Assembly: GCA_964030475.1 (NCBI GenBank)
Contig: CAXIPT010000002.1
Span: forward strand, 4,877,087-4,941,086
DNA from: Tethya wilhelma
Lineage: Eukaryota; Porifera; Demospongiae; Tethyida; Tethyidae
Length of the DNA stretch: 64,000 bases
Reading direction: 5' to 3'
The notes under the pieces are model-generated. The model made no database searches. It saw nothing but the letters and a program-made list of their open reading frames with translations, and was not told where the DNA came from. This document shows positions 10,235 to 21,420 of this stretch, in pieces (the first letter of the stretch is position 1; each line of letters opens with the position of its first letter). The translations under genes and the position numbers were made by a program.

Positions 10235-13200
10235 CACTCACACATAACATTCAGATCTTGTTGCAGATGTACCTTCATACCCAGGCCACTCCCTTGTACA
10301 CTGTTATAGGAGGAGCCTGGGAACGAGGCTAACATAAGCTAGCATTATACCATATAGCACAAAAATTTGGCAGGTTTTAATATTGGTAGTTTTGGTAAGG
10401 ATTGTCAATATTAAATCTGCCAAACAGTCATTTTTGCATAGCGTATACCGCATTGCAGAATGCGTTAAATTATGAAATTTTTGACAATCCGCCAAATTTT
10501 ATTCCCACCAATATTTTGTGCTATACGGCATTCTAATTCAAAATAATTTTTAATAGCCGATAAATTTTTCTGGACAGTTTAGCTTACAATCTGCTGGAGG
10601 ACAGTGCTGGTAGGATGGTGTCGACTGGGAGGGGACAATCCTTCAAATTAGGATAAATTGGTCCCGTTTCCTGTGGAGGTGGAGTTTGTGGGTGTGGTTT
10701 ACTGACAAGGATCATTTTGGGTGGAGTTTGAGAGAGCAGGAGGGTACGTCTCGAGGAGAAGGTGGACTGAGGGGTGCGCTGGATACGAGCTGTGAGGGTG
10801 TGAGTGTGTGATGAGTGTGTGAGTGTGATAACTTAACATTTGTGTCACGTTTGAGTTGAGTTATAACTGCTGCGTGTGAGTTATAATAACAGTCATATGT
10901 GAGGTATAACTGTGACCCATAAGTAATTCCATACTAGAAAAATTCCTAGCCTTGGAAAAAAATCTACATCATCATTACATCATCATTACGCTCACAGTTG
11001 GTGTGTTTGTGTGTCTTGACTCCATCACTGCTCTCCTCCTCTCGAGAGTGGAAGATCGGATTACTGGCAAACTGCACCCGACGACCACCCTGAATGGGAA
11101 TCGAGATATGGGACAGTAGAAAATAGCATGAAATGTGGGTCATTATTATCATTGAGAGTTCACAAATTCTATATGACATTCTCTCCTCTAAAACAGCAAT
11201 GGTTGGTCGTTAGAAGCTGGGACTTGCACCATTGTGATCAGCATGAAGAGATCTTTCAAATGATATGGTTTAGTTTGAAAATTGAAAAATGGCCATTTTG
11301 TGAAAAATTCGCACTCAACCAAAGGCTATAATCCATGGTTTTGGGTAATTTTTGTCAAATTTAAAGCTGACAATAAACCATATCATTTGAAAGATCTCTT
11401 TGAGCTGATCACAATGGTACCAATCCCAGCTTCATACGACCTTCCTAAAGTCCATCTGGTTTGAGAATGCTGCCATAAGTGAAATAATGAGCAATACTTT
11501 TCTTATGGGACAAAATAGCTAACTTTTGACTGGTAAGGCATATTATACGTAGCTGGAAAAGCAATTAAAAGAACAGGGAGAACCAGCACTTTTCCAATGG
11601 TGCTTGAAATTTTGAAATCGGTTGGATAATAAGAGAGTTATCCAATTTTTCTACCCTCATTCTCAAACAAGATGGACTTTAGCTGAGATATACAGCTCAG
11701 AATACAACCTACTTACCCGTCCAGTGGCGGGAGTATCAAACTGACTGACGTGCTTCAGAATACCAATGGGTGTGGCTTTCTCTGCAGGATCCTGGTTGCC
11801 ATCGGTAACGGGAGAAGAATTGGCATCAACATTTTTAGATGCTATTGAATCAGTTGCCGTGGTAACAGATTTTGATTGATCAATATTGGCATCAGTGTGA
11901 TCATCTTTTGATACTGATTCTTGATCTTTACTACTAGCAGGAATGACATTGGAATCAGGCTTGGCAATGGGACCGATCTCAGCATTGGCAGTAATGACAT
12001 TGGAATCAGGTTTGGGAATGGGACCAGTTTCAGCATTTGGTTCATCCGCAGCCACTGTAGCATGTGAAGGAGGAGTCTCTAAAGAATCAGGTACGCTTTC
12101 TTCCTCTTCCTTAGGATGTTCAGTCGCAGCAGGTTCTGTCTTGTCAGATGCCATGACGGTTTTCTCCTGAGAGTTGTCACTACTAATGGAAGCTTCACTG
12201 CCCCGAACAGTTGTGGTAGTGGAGACTTGCTCTTCTTGGTGGCTAGGTTCCTCTCGATGACTGGGTTCTTCTTGATGGCTAGACTTGTCTCGATGGCTGG
12301 GTTCCTCTTGGTGGCAAGAATATTTGTCTTTCTCTGCCTCCACTCCTTTTCTCTTCTCACTAACAGGTTCTCCTTCATCCACAGCACCATCAGTGATGGC
12401 ACTGCCACTTGATGCAGTACAAAGAGGATGGTCTTTTTCACTCTCCTTACTTTCAGCAAGACTTTGTGTTGGTTTCTTTGAGCCAAGACCGACCAGAGGA
12501 TCTTCGTTTTCAAACTGTCCTTCACTAGTCGCAGCACTCTTCTCTTTCTCTCTCTCTCCTGAGTCCGTTTCCATGACATCATCGCCATCAATGATGATTA
12601 CATCATCATCATTATTTGATGCTCCAGATGAAGCCTGGTTAGACGAAGTTGTTTGTTTTTGCACGTCATTTCTCGAAGGTTCTCGCAACGAAGTGACATC
12701 ATCTTGTATCTTGCTCTCTGTTTCTTCTTGTCCAGCTAACGAAGGAGCATCTCTTTCGACAACCGAGCTGTTCTTGCCTTTTTCTTTTAACTCTTTTGAT
12801 TCTGTCGACTGTTCCTCGTTTAACCTTTTTGATGCTGAATTGTTCGATTTGTTTGGTGTTGGTTGTTTCCTTCCTCTCAGACGGAGACTAGATTTCCTAG
12901 TAACGGACCTTGTTTGTTGCTGTGTGGTACGGTTTGGTCCACTTTGGTATTCAGGTGGTGGACCACAAAGTGTGGATGGAACCTGTAGGGGGTGGGGTTG
13001 GGTGACAATAGTTGTTAGTGGGAAATGTTGTCGTATCATGGTTGAAAATGGTACCTGTTGGGGAGGGGGTGGTATACCAACACTGTTTGCAATGATCACC
13101 TGTCTGGGGGTGGGACGGGTACCAACTGATAATTGATGTTGAATGTGAAGTGGTACCCCAGGGGGGTAGGGACGGGATACCAATACCCTTCCTTGTGGTA

Positions 13201-16099
13201 AGCCAACAACATTAGTCACTGGTAGATGTGACGATTGTGACCGAAAAGTACTATTGGTCACCTGAGGGGGGTAGCGTGAGGTGTCTAAAGGAAAAGGCCG
13301 ACTGGGATGTGGTTGCCGTGACAACTGAGCAAGTGTGGCTGGCGGCAGTGTACCTCTCTCAACTTGCTTTTGCAACTCTGTAATCTGCTTAGTCAGCATC
13401 GTGAGAAAAGTGGTTTCTGTAGGTTTAACAGCACCAGTAGCCAAACTCTGGATGGTCTTCTGGTACAAGTCACTCAAGACTAGCGAGTTATTAGAACCGG
13501 TTTGACCACTACTGAAGGCTACTTCTGTCGGAGAAAGAGGTTGGCCTGCTTTGTCCGAACTTTGACCTCTACTCGCTCCAACTGCCTGTCTATTGTTTGC
13601 TATGGAGAGCGAATTAGGCTTGCTATGAGACAAAAGGTCGGAGATCAACTTCGGAGGGTTCAGAGGTGATGAAGATGAACGAGAAGTGTCGTCTGACGAT
13701 CTCCTTCGTTTTCGAAGTATATTGACAGAGTGGGCGTGTCTTGATGGCTTTGTGGGTGTGGTTTCACGAGGAGAGTCTTCGATTGTGATCGGTTGATTCG
13801 AAGTTGATGATGTAATTTGGTTGTCTTGGTGACTAGATGCTTGATTTGTGGGCGTGGTTTCTGAGAAAGGGGTGGAGTTTGCCGGAGGTCGAGACGATGT
13901 CTTGGACTGTGAGTTGAGAGGTCTACTAACAGGGGTTGCCGGGGAGACGTCTGATTCGGGAATGATTATAGGGGCGTCCTCATCATCAGGCCTGTGAAAT
14001 GGGAGGGGAAACAATATTAATAGCACAAAAATTTGACAGATTTTAATACTAGCGGTTTAGGTAAGGACTTCCAATATTAAATCCGCGAAACTCATTTTTG
14101 CACAGCACATAGCTAATACATTGTTGCTGCTATCGCTACTGCCAATGAAATCTGCCAATCGTTAAATTTTGAAAATTCACAAAATTTTATTCCCACCAAT
14201 ATTTTGTTGTTTTTGGTATTATTTTTGGTGAAGTGACTATAAGATTAGTAAATCTAAAAGGTTCAACAAAATTTTATTAATAGATTTGCAGACCAACATT
14301 AATGGTATAACTAAATATACGCTACTAAGCCACGCCCAGGCCACACCCACTTACATAGAGTCCTCTACGGTGTACTGTGTATCCATAGAGGATGGCTCGA
14401 GGGCGTTATACATGGCTGGGAGGACACGCCTCTCTCTCATCTTCTCTTTCTGGTGCTCCGTTAGGAGGTGTGGTCTCTTGGGGGGTGGAGCCACAGATAC
14501 ATACGTTGCCTATGAGAATACAAAATATAATACCATAAATTATAGCTGGTAAATTTGGCAAGAACTAAATTTGGCAAATTATCCAGCAAATTTTCAATTT
14601 GAAAAATCGCCAAATAGTTTTATACGCATGAGCGCACATATAAATGAAGGCACCAAGGTGCATAAGCCTCGGCGCACTTTACTGTGCCAGAATCTGAACT
14701 AAACCTAAATGACATGCATTGTGCACAAAATAAGTCCTGACCAAGAGTACCATTAGCCAAAAGTCTGGCATGAGACTACCAATTCATCCATGGCCAGTGA
14801 CTTGTTTTTCTACTGATGTAATGACATGATGTAGGAGTGGCATGATAACCTCTGGAAAACTGGCAGCCACATTAGTGAGGCTTAATAACCATACACACTA
14901 AAAACCTAAGTAGTACATAGCTATCAGGTTTAATAGCTAGCCACGTCTCCAGGCTCCCATTAACTTTTCATTCACGGAAAGGACTCGAAGGGGAGCCTGC
15001 ATGATAGGCCCAGGTTAGCCTAAAGCTGGTTTCACTTAATAATATGATGTTGATTTGATGAACCAGCACAAGTCTATAGCAAGACTGAGCTATATATGCT
15101 ATGATAAAACATGTCAGTACTAGAGTGCTTAGTTGGTGTGAGAACCGTGAATGCTGAGCACACTGAGTAGTGGCCATACAGCCAGCCACACTGAAACATG
15201 CTTACATAGAAAGCAGCCAACCCCTGTCTGTCTTGCCAAGCAACACTGACCAACGCAACAGCAACAGCAACAGCAGCAGCACTGATCCAGCCAGCATCTT
15301 CATGTAGTGAGCATTACTGAATTCTAGATAACGCACACTAGATCAATAGGCGTGGTCTCAAAGCTAAGCGCTCAAAGAAGCACAAAAGCCTCAAATCTCA
15401 GCAACTATAGTATTTTCGACACCAGAAAATGTAATTTTACAAGATCATTCAGTTTTATGAACGTAAGTACCAGCCATTTTTTCGCTAGAGTAGTCTTTCT
15501 TGATATTTCGATGGGACAGACAGACAGACGGACAAAACGACTACCGTAATCCTCTGCACATGCTACGCACGCGCCGAGGCTTAACAATGCAGCGTACACA
15601 ATTAAATCGCCAAATTTAAAATTGGCAATCTTGTTAAAATTAATGCCAATTCAAGCCAACCAAATATACGTATTTTAGCGAATATGAAAATGAATAAGAA
15701 ACAAACCTCATCTTCACTGAGTGACAATTTCCTCCTCACCGACAATGCTGGTGACTGCCCCACCCCCTTCTTGGTTGCACTGACCACACCCACTTTTCCC
15801 GGAGATGCAGTAGTTGTCATAGCAACCACCTTGCTTGAATCATCTTTAGCGGAATGCGACAGCACCTCATTAAGAGCCTTGGCCCCCGGAGACGAGGGGG
15901 CAGGGGGGTGTTTGAGGGGGGATGCTACAGGGGGGCGGTTGAGAAAACTCCCCAGGACCCCCTTACGAGGGGATACATTTGGGAGTAGCACTGCTGACTC
16001 AGCAGTTGTAGCTGATGTGTGTTTTGTGTGTTGAAGGTCTGAGAAGGACGAGGTTGATCGACCAATGACATTACTGGTAGCACTGCCGCTAACAGACAT
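8227..16099 (-). CDS. RIF1: RIF1, C-terminal half (complete copy)
   Basis: RIF1 recruits PP1 to chromatin to set replication timing and acts in double-strand-break repair choice. Minus-strand exons are 16099-15707, 14509-14355, 13991-11717 (2275 bp, disordered), 11089-10996, 10799-10588, one ending at 10021, and 9936-8227 (stop 8227-8229). Phases agree except before the 10021 exon. Diagnostic motifs are the LLTEHQKEKMRER segment at about 14430, a SILK-type GILK at 11753-11764, and an RVxF-type RVQF at 11069-11080 (a PP1-binding pair). The CII domain contains LVKARNISTIGDIS and LPIKSPKIECLRDAL. The last exon holds a low-complexity stretch and a helical tail (FRNWLESCKREFMDLNESD). Exons 5' of 16099 continue at 21364 and above, across a duplicated tract and two assembly joins. 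Confidence 0.92.
8763..8945 (-). repeat. Coding minisatellite in the last RIF1 exon
   Basis: Imperfect repeats of a unit containing ATCATGTGACTCTT encode a string of HDxxEES/QESHDQ-type units (EESHDQPQESHNQLQKSH). The frame is kept open. Repeat number is likely to vary between alleles. Confidence 0.8.
10187..10232. repeat. (GA)n microsatellite at a RIF1 splice junction
   Basis: A GA run immediately precedes, on the minus strand, the codons for the RIF1 CII domain. Read on the minus strand in that frame it would encode alternating Ser-Leu. Confidence 0.9.
10349..10530. repeat. Palindromic MITE, family B
   Basis: The ends are inverted, CCATATAGCACAAAAATTTGG and CAATATTTTGTGCTATACGG in trimmed form. 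It lies in the RIF1 intron between the exons at 10021 and 10588. Just upstream at about 10305-10320 is a GGGAACGAGGCTA terminus of family E. Confidence 0.75.
11185..11693. repeat. Palindromic repeat family A carrying a nested insertion
   Basis: The left end is CTCTAAAACAGCAATGG. The right end GCTGAGATATA is displaced to 11682-11692 because a mariner-like MITE sits in it. It lies in the RIF1 intron between exons 11089 and 11717. Confidence 0.8.
11448..11679. mobile_element. 232-bp MITE with TA target duplication
   Basis: The termini AAGTCCATCTGGTTTGAGAA and its inverted copy CATTCTCAAACAAGATGGAC are flanked by TA on both sides (11446-11447 and 11680-11681). It splits the CCTAGGCTGAGATAT end seen intact at about 24547-24561. 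This pattern fits a Tc1/mariner-type non-autonomous element. Confidence 0.8.
14017..14210. repeat. Degenerate family B MITE
   Basis: Starts ATAGCACAAAAATTTGACAG and ends CCACCAATATTTTGTTG. The counterpart in the second RIF1 copy is at 19377-19562. Confidence 0.6.
14644..15582. mobile_element. ~0.94-kb insertion present in only one RIF1 copy
   Basis: Comparison with the equivalent intron at 19990-20045 shows this tract is extra sequence placed inside a family C palindrome. Near its two ends is the inverted motif TAAGCCTCGGCGC (about 14665 and 15568). Near the right end is a GACAGACAGACGGAC tract. No transposase is encoded. I could not settle the target duplication. Confidence 0.65.
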
Positions 16100-16140
16100 C
16101 TGAAAAACAAGACAAAACAGTTTTAGAAATACACCTGTGG

Positions 16141-16141
16141 N

Positions 16142-16172
<31 letters not shown>

Positions 16173-16445
16173 TGTGTGTGTGATATTTATTTCCTTATTA
16201 AAGGTTATACAATATTATGATATTCCGATGATAAACATCCTAGTGTGTGTTTACTAATTATAGCAAAAAGAGAATAGCAATGAATATAAATGTAAGTATA
16301 TGTTGTCTCTTCTTTTTATTTATGCATGAGCAGAGGTACATATACAGGAGTGAAACATGTGAAAATGTGTGCAAGTGACAACTGTAAAAGATCGAGGTTT
16401 TTTTTTTTTATATGTTTGTAGGGACCGAATCAAATATGGTACAGN
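16141..16445. other. 303-bp island between two assembly joins
   Basis: N bases at 16141 and 16445 bound this piece. It starts with a (GT)n tract and has no recognisable gene. RIF1 copy 1 breaks off exactly at the first N; the rDNA fragment starts exactly at the second. Confidence 0.85.
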
Positions 16446-16577
16446 TCCCGCATCTAGACGGGTGCTTCCAGAGGGTGCACTCGGCAAGATGCAGAGAGAG
16501 TCCATCACTTCAGGGGACGCCCAGGCACGAGGACCGAGACGACACCCCACATCACACACAGTTGGTGCACATTAAAA
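16446..16577 (-). other. rDNA ITS2, partial
   Basis: Sequence directly 3' of 5.8S on the minus strand, cut by the N at 16445. It is assigned by position only, because ITS2 is not conserved enough to recognise directly. Confidence 0.8.
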
Positions 16578-16735
16578 CAAACGCTCAGACAGACGTGCTC
16601 CCGGCAGAACCGAGAGCGCCATTTGCGTTCAAAGACTCGATGATTCACTGAATTCTGCAATTCACACTACGTATCGCAGTTTGCTGCGTTCTTCATCGAT
16701 GCACGAGCCGAGGGGTCCACCGTTAGAAGTTGTAC
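16578..16735 (-). rRNA. 5.8S ribosomal RNA
   Basis: The minus strand contains the universal 5.8S core, including CATCGATGAAGAACGCAGC, GAATTGCAGAATTCAGTGAA and CATCGAGTCTTTGAACGCA. Length and order fit a complete eukaryotic 5.8S gene. The ends are estimated to within a few bases. A nuclear rDNA piece embedded in RIF1 sequence is unexpected; see the findings. Confidence 0.95.
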
Positions 16736-16945
16736 ATTTCACTTGAGCATTCTATCATTGAATTGATAAAGGTTAAAAACAATAATTACTAACGGGAGGG
16801 CGCGGGAGAGTCTGTTGAGAGGTCCCAACTTCAATTGCTGCTCCACCACATTATTAGTCCGTGCGCCAGCAAACCCTCCCTCCCCCAAAGCAACAACGGT
16901 GGGGGATCGTACAGGTTCACAGTGAATTGGACTAGCCAAAACCAA
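16736..16945 (-). other. rDNA ITS1
   Basis: About 210 bp lie between the 18S 3' end and 5.8S on the minus strand, as expected for ITS1. Identity is by position. Confidence 0.9.

Positions 16946-16997
<52 letters not shown>
16946..16997 (-). rRNA. 18S rRNA, last ~52 nt only
   Basis: The minus strand reads AAGTAAAAGTCGTAACAAGG, then GTTTCCGTAGGTGAACCTGC, then GGAAGGATCATTA, the conserved 18S 3' terminus. Homology stops sharply upstream of AAGTAAAAG, where retrotransposon-derived sequence begins. The rest of 18S is absent. Confidence 0.95.
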
Positions 16998-18001
16998 TTC
17001 ATGTTGATATTTTGAGGAATCTTCCTCGTTTTACACACAGCCACTTCTATTAGATGTGAAGCTTGTGTGAAGGACGGTATGCATGCATTAGGTTTTCACT
17101 CCTTGTGGCTTTCTGAGTCCCCCATGCCTTCCCTCTTTCCCTAGTAAATTATCAGCTTTTCTAAATAAATTCTGATGCTCCAAATTTACCAAGATAGTAC
17201 AGATAATATATTTCAATCACAAAGTTAGCAATGAGATAGCAATAAATGCAAGGTTTTTCCATAATAATATTGATCAGAGTTAGTATATATAATCCCAGTG
17301 GTATCGATAGTGCTTCTGCTTTCCTGTAGGGGAGAAGTATGCAGTCACTTGTTACATCTTAGGCCTGACTCATGTGGCTCACCTTTAAATGCATACTTCG
17401 GCTTCTGTGTTATATCCCTACATCTCTTAATGTTATCTTCAGGTAACATCTGCACATGATCAACATCTTGTGACTTTGTTACAATTTACCATCTGATCAC
17501 TCACCTGCTGTCCCTTTCTCTCCAGCAGTTGCTTTCCATGTGATTAGGCCATCTTTGGTTCTTGGGCATCTGTATAAATGCAATCTATTAAGCTTATGGG
17601 TACCTTCCCTGGCTCAGATACTTACTAGGAGGAGTATACTGACAGATGACGTCTGATGACCCTAATACTCCCACAGAGTGCCTCTCTTTGCACAGATTTG
17701 ACTAGTGTTGTTATGGCTGTCATACTCAGGAGCCCTGTGGTTTCTAGCTCCTTTTTGAGGTTCCTGATCAGTCCTAGGTCTCCCACTACTACTGGGATCG
17801 TTTTGATTCGGAATCCTGGCCATTGATGTGCCAGATCTGCTGCCAGCTCTTCATACTTCCTTGCTTTCTGTTTTTCCCTCTCTTGTAGTAGTGGATCCCA
17901 CGTGACTGCCACCTCAAATATGAACACTTTCTTTTCTTTTCCCAACCGGACAACTAAATCTGGCTTTCTTTCCTTGATCACTCTGTTTGTGGGAATGCAC
18001 T
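16998..18001 (-). mobile_element. 3' end of an RLE-type non-LTR retrotransposon
   Basis: An open frame (about 17990-17625, minus strand) encodes a PD-(D/E)XK restriction-like endonuclease segment. It has KPDLVV, then FIFEVAVTWDP, then KARKYEELAADL, matching the PD...E-V...K-x2-KY pattern of R2/NeSL-type elements. A conserved C-terminal tail follows (TIPVVVGDLGLIRNLKKEL). The stop is at 17625-17627, followed by about 630 bp of apparent 3' UTR. That runs directly into the last 52 nt of 18S rDNA in the same orientation. The reverse transcriptase part is missing. At about 18001 the element abuts the truncated RIF1 exon. Known R7/R8-type elements insert into 18S rDNA, so an rDNA-specific element is plausible. 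Confidence 0.8.
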
Positions 18002-20373
18002 AGTTGTTTGTTTTTGCACGTCATTTCTCGAAGGTTCTCGCAATGAAGTGACATCATCTTGTATCTTGCTCTCTGTTTCTTCTTGTTCAGCTAACGGAGG
18101 AGCATCTCTATCAACAACCGAGCTGTTCTTGCCTTTTTCTTTTAACTCTTTTGATTCTGTCGACTGTTCCTCGTTTAACCTTTTTGATGCTGAATTGTTC
18201 GATTTGTTTGGTGTTGGTTGTTTCCTTCCTCTCAGACGGAGACTGGATTTCCTAGTAACGGGCCTTGTTTGTTGCTGTGTGGTACGATTTGGTCCACTTT
18301 GGTATTCAGGTGGTGGACCACAAAGTGTGGATGGAACCTGTAGGGGGTGGGGTTGGGTGACAATAGTTGTTAGTGGGAAATGTTGTCGTATCATGGCTGA
18401 AAATGGTACCTGTTGGGGAGGGGGTGGTATACCAACACTGTTTGCAATGGTCACCTGTCTGGGGATGGGACGGGTACCAACTGATAAATGCTGTTGAATG
18501 TGAAGTGGTACCCCAGGGGGATAGGGACGGGATACCAATACCCTTCCTTGTGGTAAGCCAACAACATTAGTCACTGGTAGACGTGATGATTGTGACCGAA
18601 AAGTGCTATTGGTCACCTGAGAGGGGTAGCGTGAGGTGTCTAAAGGAAACGGCCGACTGGGATGTGGTTGCCGTGGCAACTGAGCACATGTGGCTGGCGG
18701 CAGTGTACCTCTCTCAACTTGTTTTTGCAACTGTGTAATCTGCTTAGTCAGCATCGTGAGAAATGTTGTTTCGGTAGGTTTAACAGCACCAGTAGCCAAA
18801 CTCTGGATGGTCTTCTGGTACAAGTCACTCAAGACTAGCAAGTTATTAGAACCGGTTTGACCACTACTGAAGGCTACTTCTGTCGGAGAAAGAGGTTGAC
18901 CTGCTTTGTCCGAACTTTGACCTCTACTCGCTCCAACTGCCTGTCTATTGGTTGCTATGGAGAGCGAATTAGGCTTGCTATGAGACAAAAGGTCGGAGAT
19001 CAACTTTGGAGGGTTCAAAGGTGATGAAGATGAACGAGAAGTGTCGTCTGACGATCTCCTTCGTTTTCGGAGTATATTGACAGAGTGGGCGTGTCTCGAT
19101 GGCTTTGTGGGTGTGGTTTCACGAGGAGAGTCTTCGATTGTGATCGGTTGATTCGAAGTTGATGATGTGATTTGGTTGTCTTGGTGAATAGATGCTTGAT
19201 TTGTGGGCGTGGTTTCTGAGAAAGGGGTAGAGTTTGCCGGAGGTCGAGATGATGTCTTGGACTGTGAGTTGAGAGGTCTACTAACAGGGGTTGCCGGGGA
19301 GACGTCTGATTCGGGAATGATTATAGGGGCATCCTCATCGTTAGGACTGTGAAATGGGAGGGGAAGCAATATTAGTAGCACAAAAACTTGACCGATTTTA
19401 ATACTAGTGGTTTAGGTAAGGACTTCCAATATTAAATCCGCGAAACTCATTTTTGCACAGCATATACGTAATACATTATTGCTGCGATTGCTACTGCCAA
19501 AATGAAATCTGCTAATCGTTAAATTTTGATAATTCCCAAAATTTTATTCCCACCAATATTTTGTAGTTTTTGGTATTATTTTTGGTAAAGTGACTATAAG
19601 ATTAGTAAATCTAAAAGGTTCAACAAAATTTTATTAATAGATTTGCAGACAAACATTAATGTTATAACTAAATATACGATACTAAGCCACGCCCAGGCCA
19701 CACCCACTTACATAGAGTCCTCTACGGTGTACTGTGTATCCACGGAGGATGGCTCGAGGGCGTTGTACATGGCCGGGAGGACACGCCTCTCTCTCATCTT
19801 CTCCTTCTGGTGCTCCGTTAGGAGGTGTGGTCTCTTGGGAGGCGGGGCCACAGATACATACGTTGCCTACGAGAATACAAAATGCAATACCATATTTTAT
19901 AGCTGGTAATTTGGCGAGAACTACTTGTAAATTTGGTAAATTGGCGAATTATCCAGCAAATTTTCAATTTGAAAAATCGCCAAATAGTTTTATATGTACG
20001 AGCGCACATACAAACACTGCAGCTACACAATTAAATTACTAAATTTAAAATTGCCAATCTTACTAAAATAAATGCCAATTCAAGCCCACCAAATTTACCC
20101 CACTATATGATATCGTGATTCTAGCAAATAAGTGTACAAATACATAAGAAACAAACCTCATCTTCGCTAAGTGATAATTTCCTTCTCACAGACAATGCTG
20201 GTGACTGCCCCACCCCTTTCTTGGTTGCACTGACCACACCCACTTTCCCCGGAGATGCAGTAGTTGTCATGGCAACCACCTTGCTAGTATCATCTTTAGC
20301 GGAATGCGACATCTGAGAAAGACGAGGTTGATCGACCAATGGTGCTACTGGTAGCACTGCCGCTAACAGACAT
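18002..20373 (-). pseudogene. RIF1: Second, broken copy of a RIF1 segment
   Basis: Exons 20373-20157, 19866-19712 and 19346-18002 repeat 16099-15707, 14509-14355 and the 5' part of 13991-11717 with a few percent divergence, introns included. Relative to copy 1, a 176-bp deletion removes part of the first exon (copy-1 positions 15862-16037) and shifts the frame. The large exon stops abruptly at about 18002, where retrotransposon sequence begins. On the 5' side this copy is contiguous with the upstream RIF1 exons at 21155 and above, whereas copy 1 breaks at an N. The likeliest reading is the other haplotype placed in series. A real internal duplication is the alternative. Confidence 0.8.
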
Positions 20374-20839
20374 CTGAAAAACAAGACAAAACAGTTTTAG
20401 AAATACACCTGTGGAATTTTTGTTAATGTTTTTGTTAATTTATTACATTCAGAAGGAAAAAAGTAATGGATCCTACTGTATAGCAGGAAAGTTTTGCAGG
20501 ACTTAACTTTCTGGGTTTCGCGGATCACGATCCATCTGTGAAAGTTTTTATTGGAGTTTTCCTATATATATATTATAAGGGAGTTTTAGTGACATGCACT
20601 AAATCTTTCCTATAGTGTGATAGGGAAAATTTACTTGGGGAGCATTATAATGGCCTGTCACTAAAGTTCTCCTATAGTACCTGGGGGTGACATTAGTGAC
20701 AGCAAGCACTAAATTTCTCCTATAGTAGTTGAGGAAAGTTAGGCAAAAAATCTAGTGCCTAGTGTCACTAAATATGCCCTTGAATATATAGGGAAGAAAA
20801 ACAACTAATTCACACGGTAATGACATTTTATCCATACCC

Positions 20840-20935
20840 CGTGTACCGTGTACCGTGTACTGTGTACTGTGTACTGTGTACTGCGTACTGCGCACTGCGC
20901 ACCTGCGTACTGCATACTGCGTACTGCGTACTGGG
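20840..20935. repeat. GTGTACTGC-type minisatellite
   Basis: Short tandem units such as GTGTACCGTGTACTGTGTAC, shifting to GCGTACTGCGTACTG, lie in the RIF1 intron 20374-21154. A related GTGTACAGTGAACTG array is in TMTC1 at 43830-43958. Confidence 0.85.
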
Positions 20936-21154
20936 TGAAAATTCTCCATAACATATATACGTATGGGCTTGCACGGCTCAGTCAAAATGCAAATATGTTT
21001 GACTAGAGAGATCTGTGAAAGTGTGACACTATGAAACTTTCCCGCGGCAATTTTGCAAACATTTTCAGATACAAATTTACAATAAATTTCAAGACAAACT
21101 AGTTGGTCTAGTTTTATATCGAGTTGGGGAAGAAACTAAATATATGTACCATAC

Positions 21155-21368
21155 CTTATTGATCGGGGACTCCCTCCTGGGGGGTTCTAGTTCATTGAAC
21201 CCCGGTAATTTGAGGGGTAGTGGGGATTTTGTCTCTTTCAAGTATTTTGTGAAGAACTCGCGTAATTTTGGTGGGTAGACAAGATGCTGAGGTGAGAGGT
21301 CGAAGGTCAGAGTCCAAAATGAGAGTGAAGCCTTTTGGAAGTCTGGTTTTGGGGAGCCAAGAGTCTTT

Positions 21369-21420
<52 letters not shown>

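Noticed and set aside
12285..13136. 283-residue open frame on the plus strand
   Set aside because: It is the shadow of the large RIF1 exon, caused by its biased composition.
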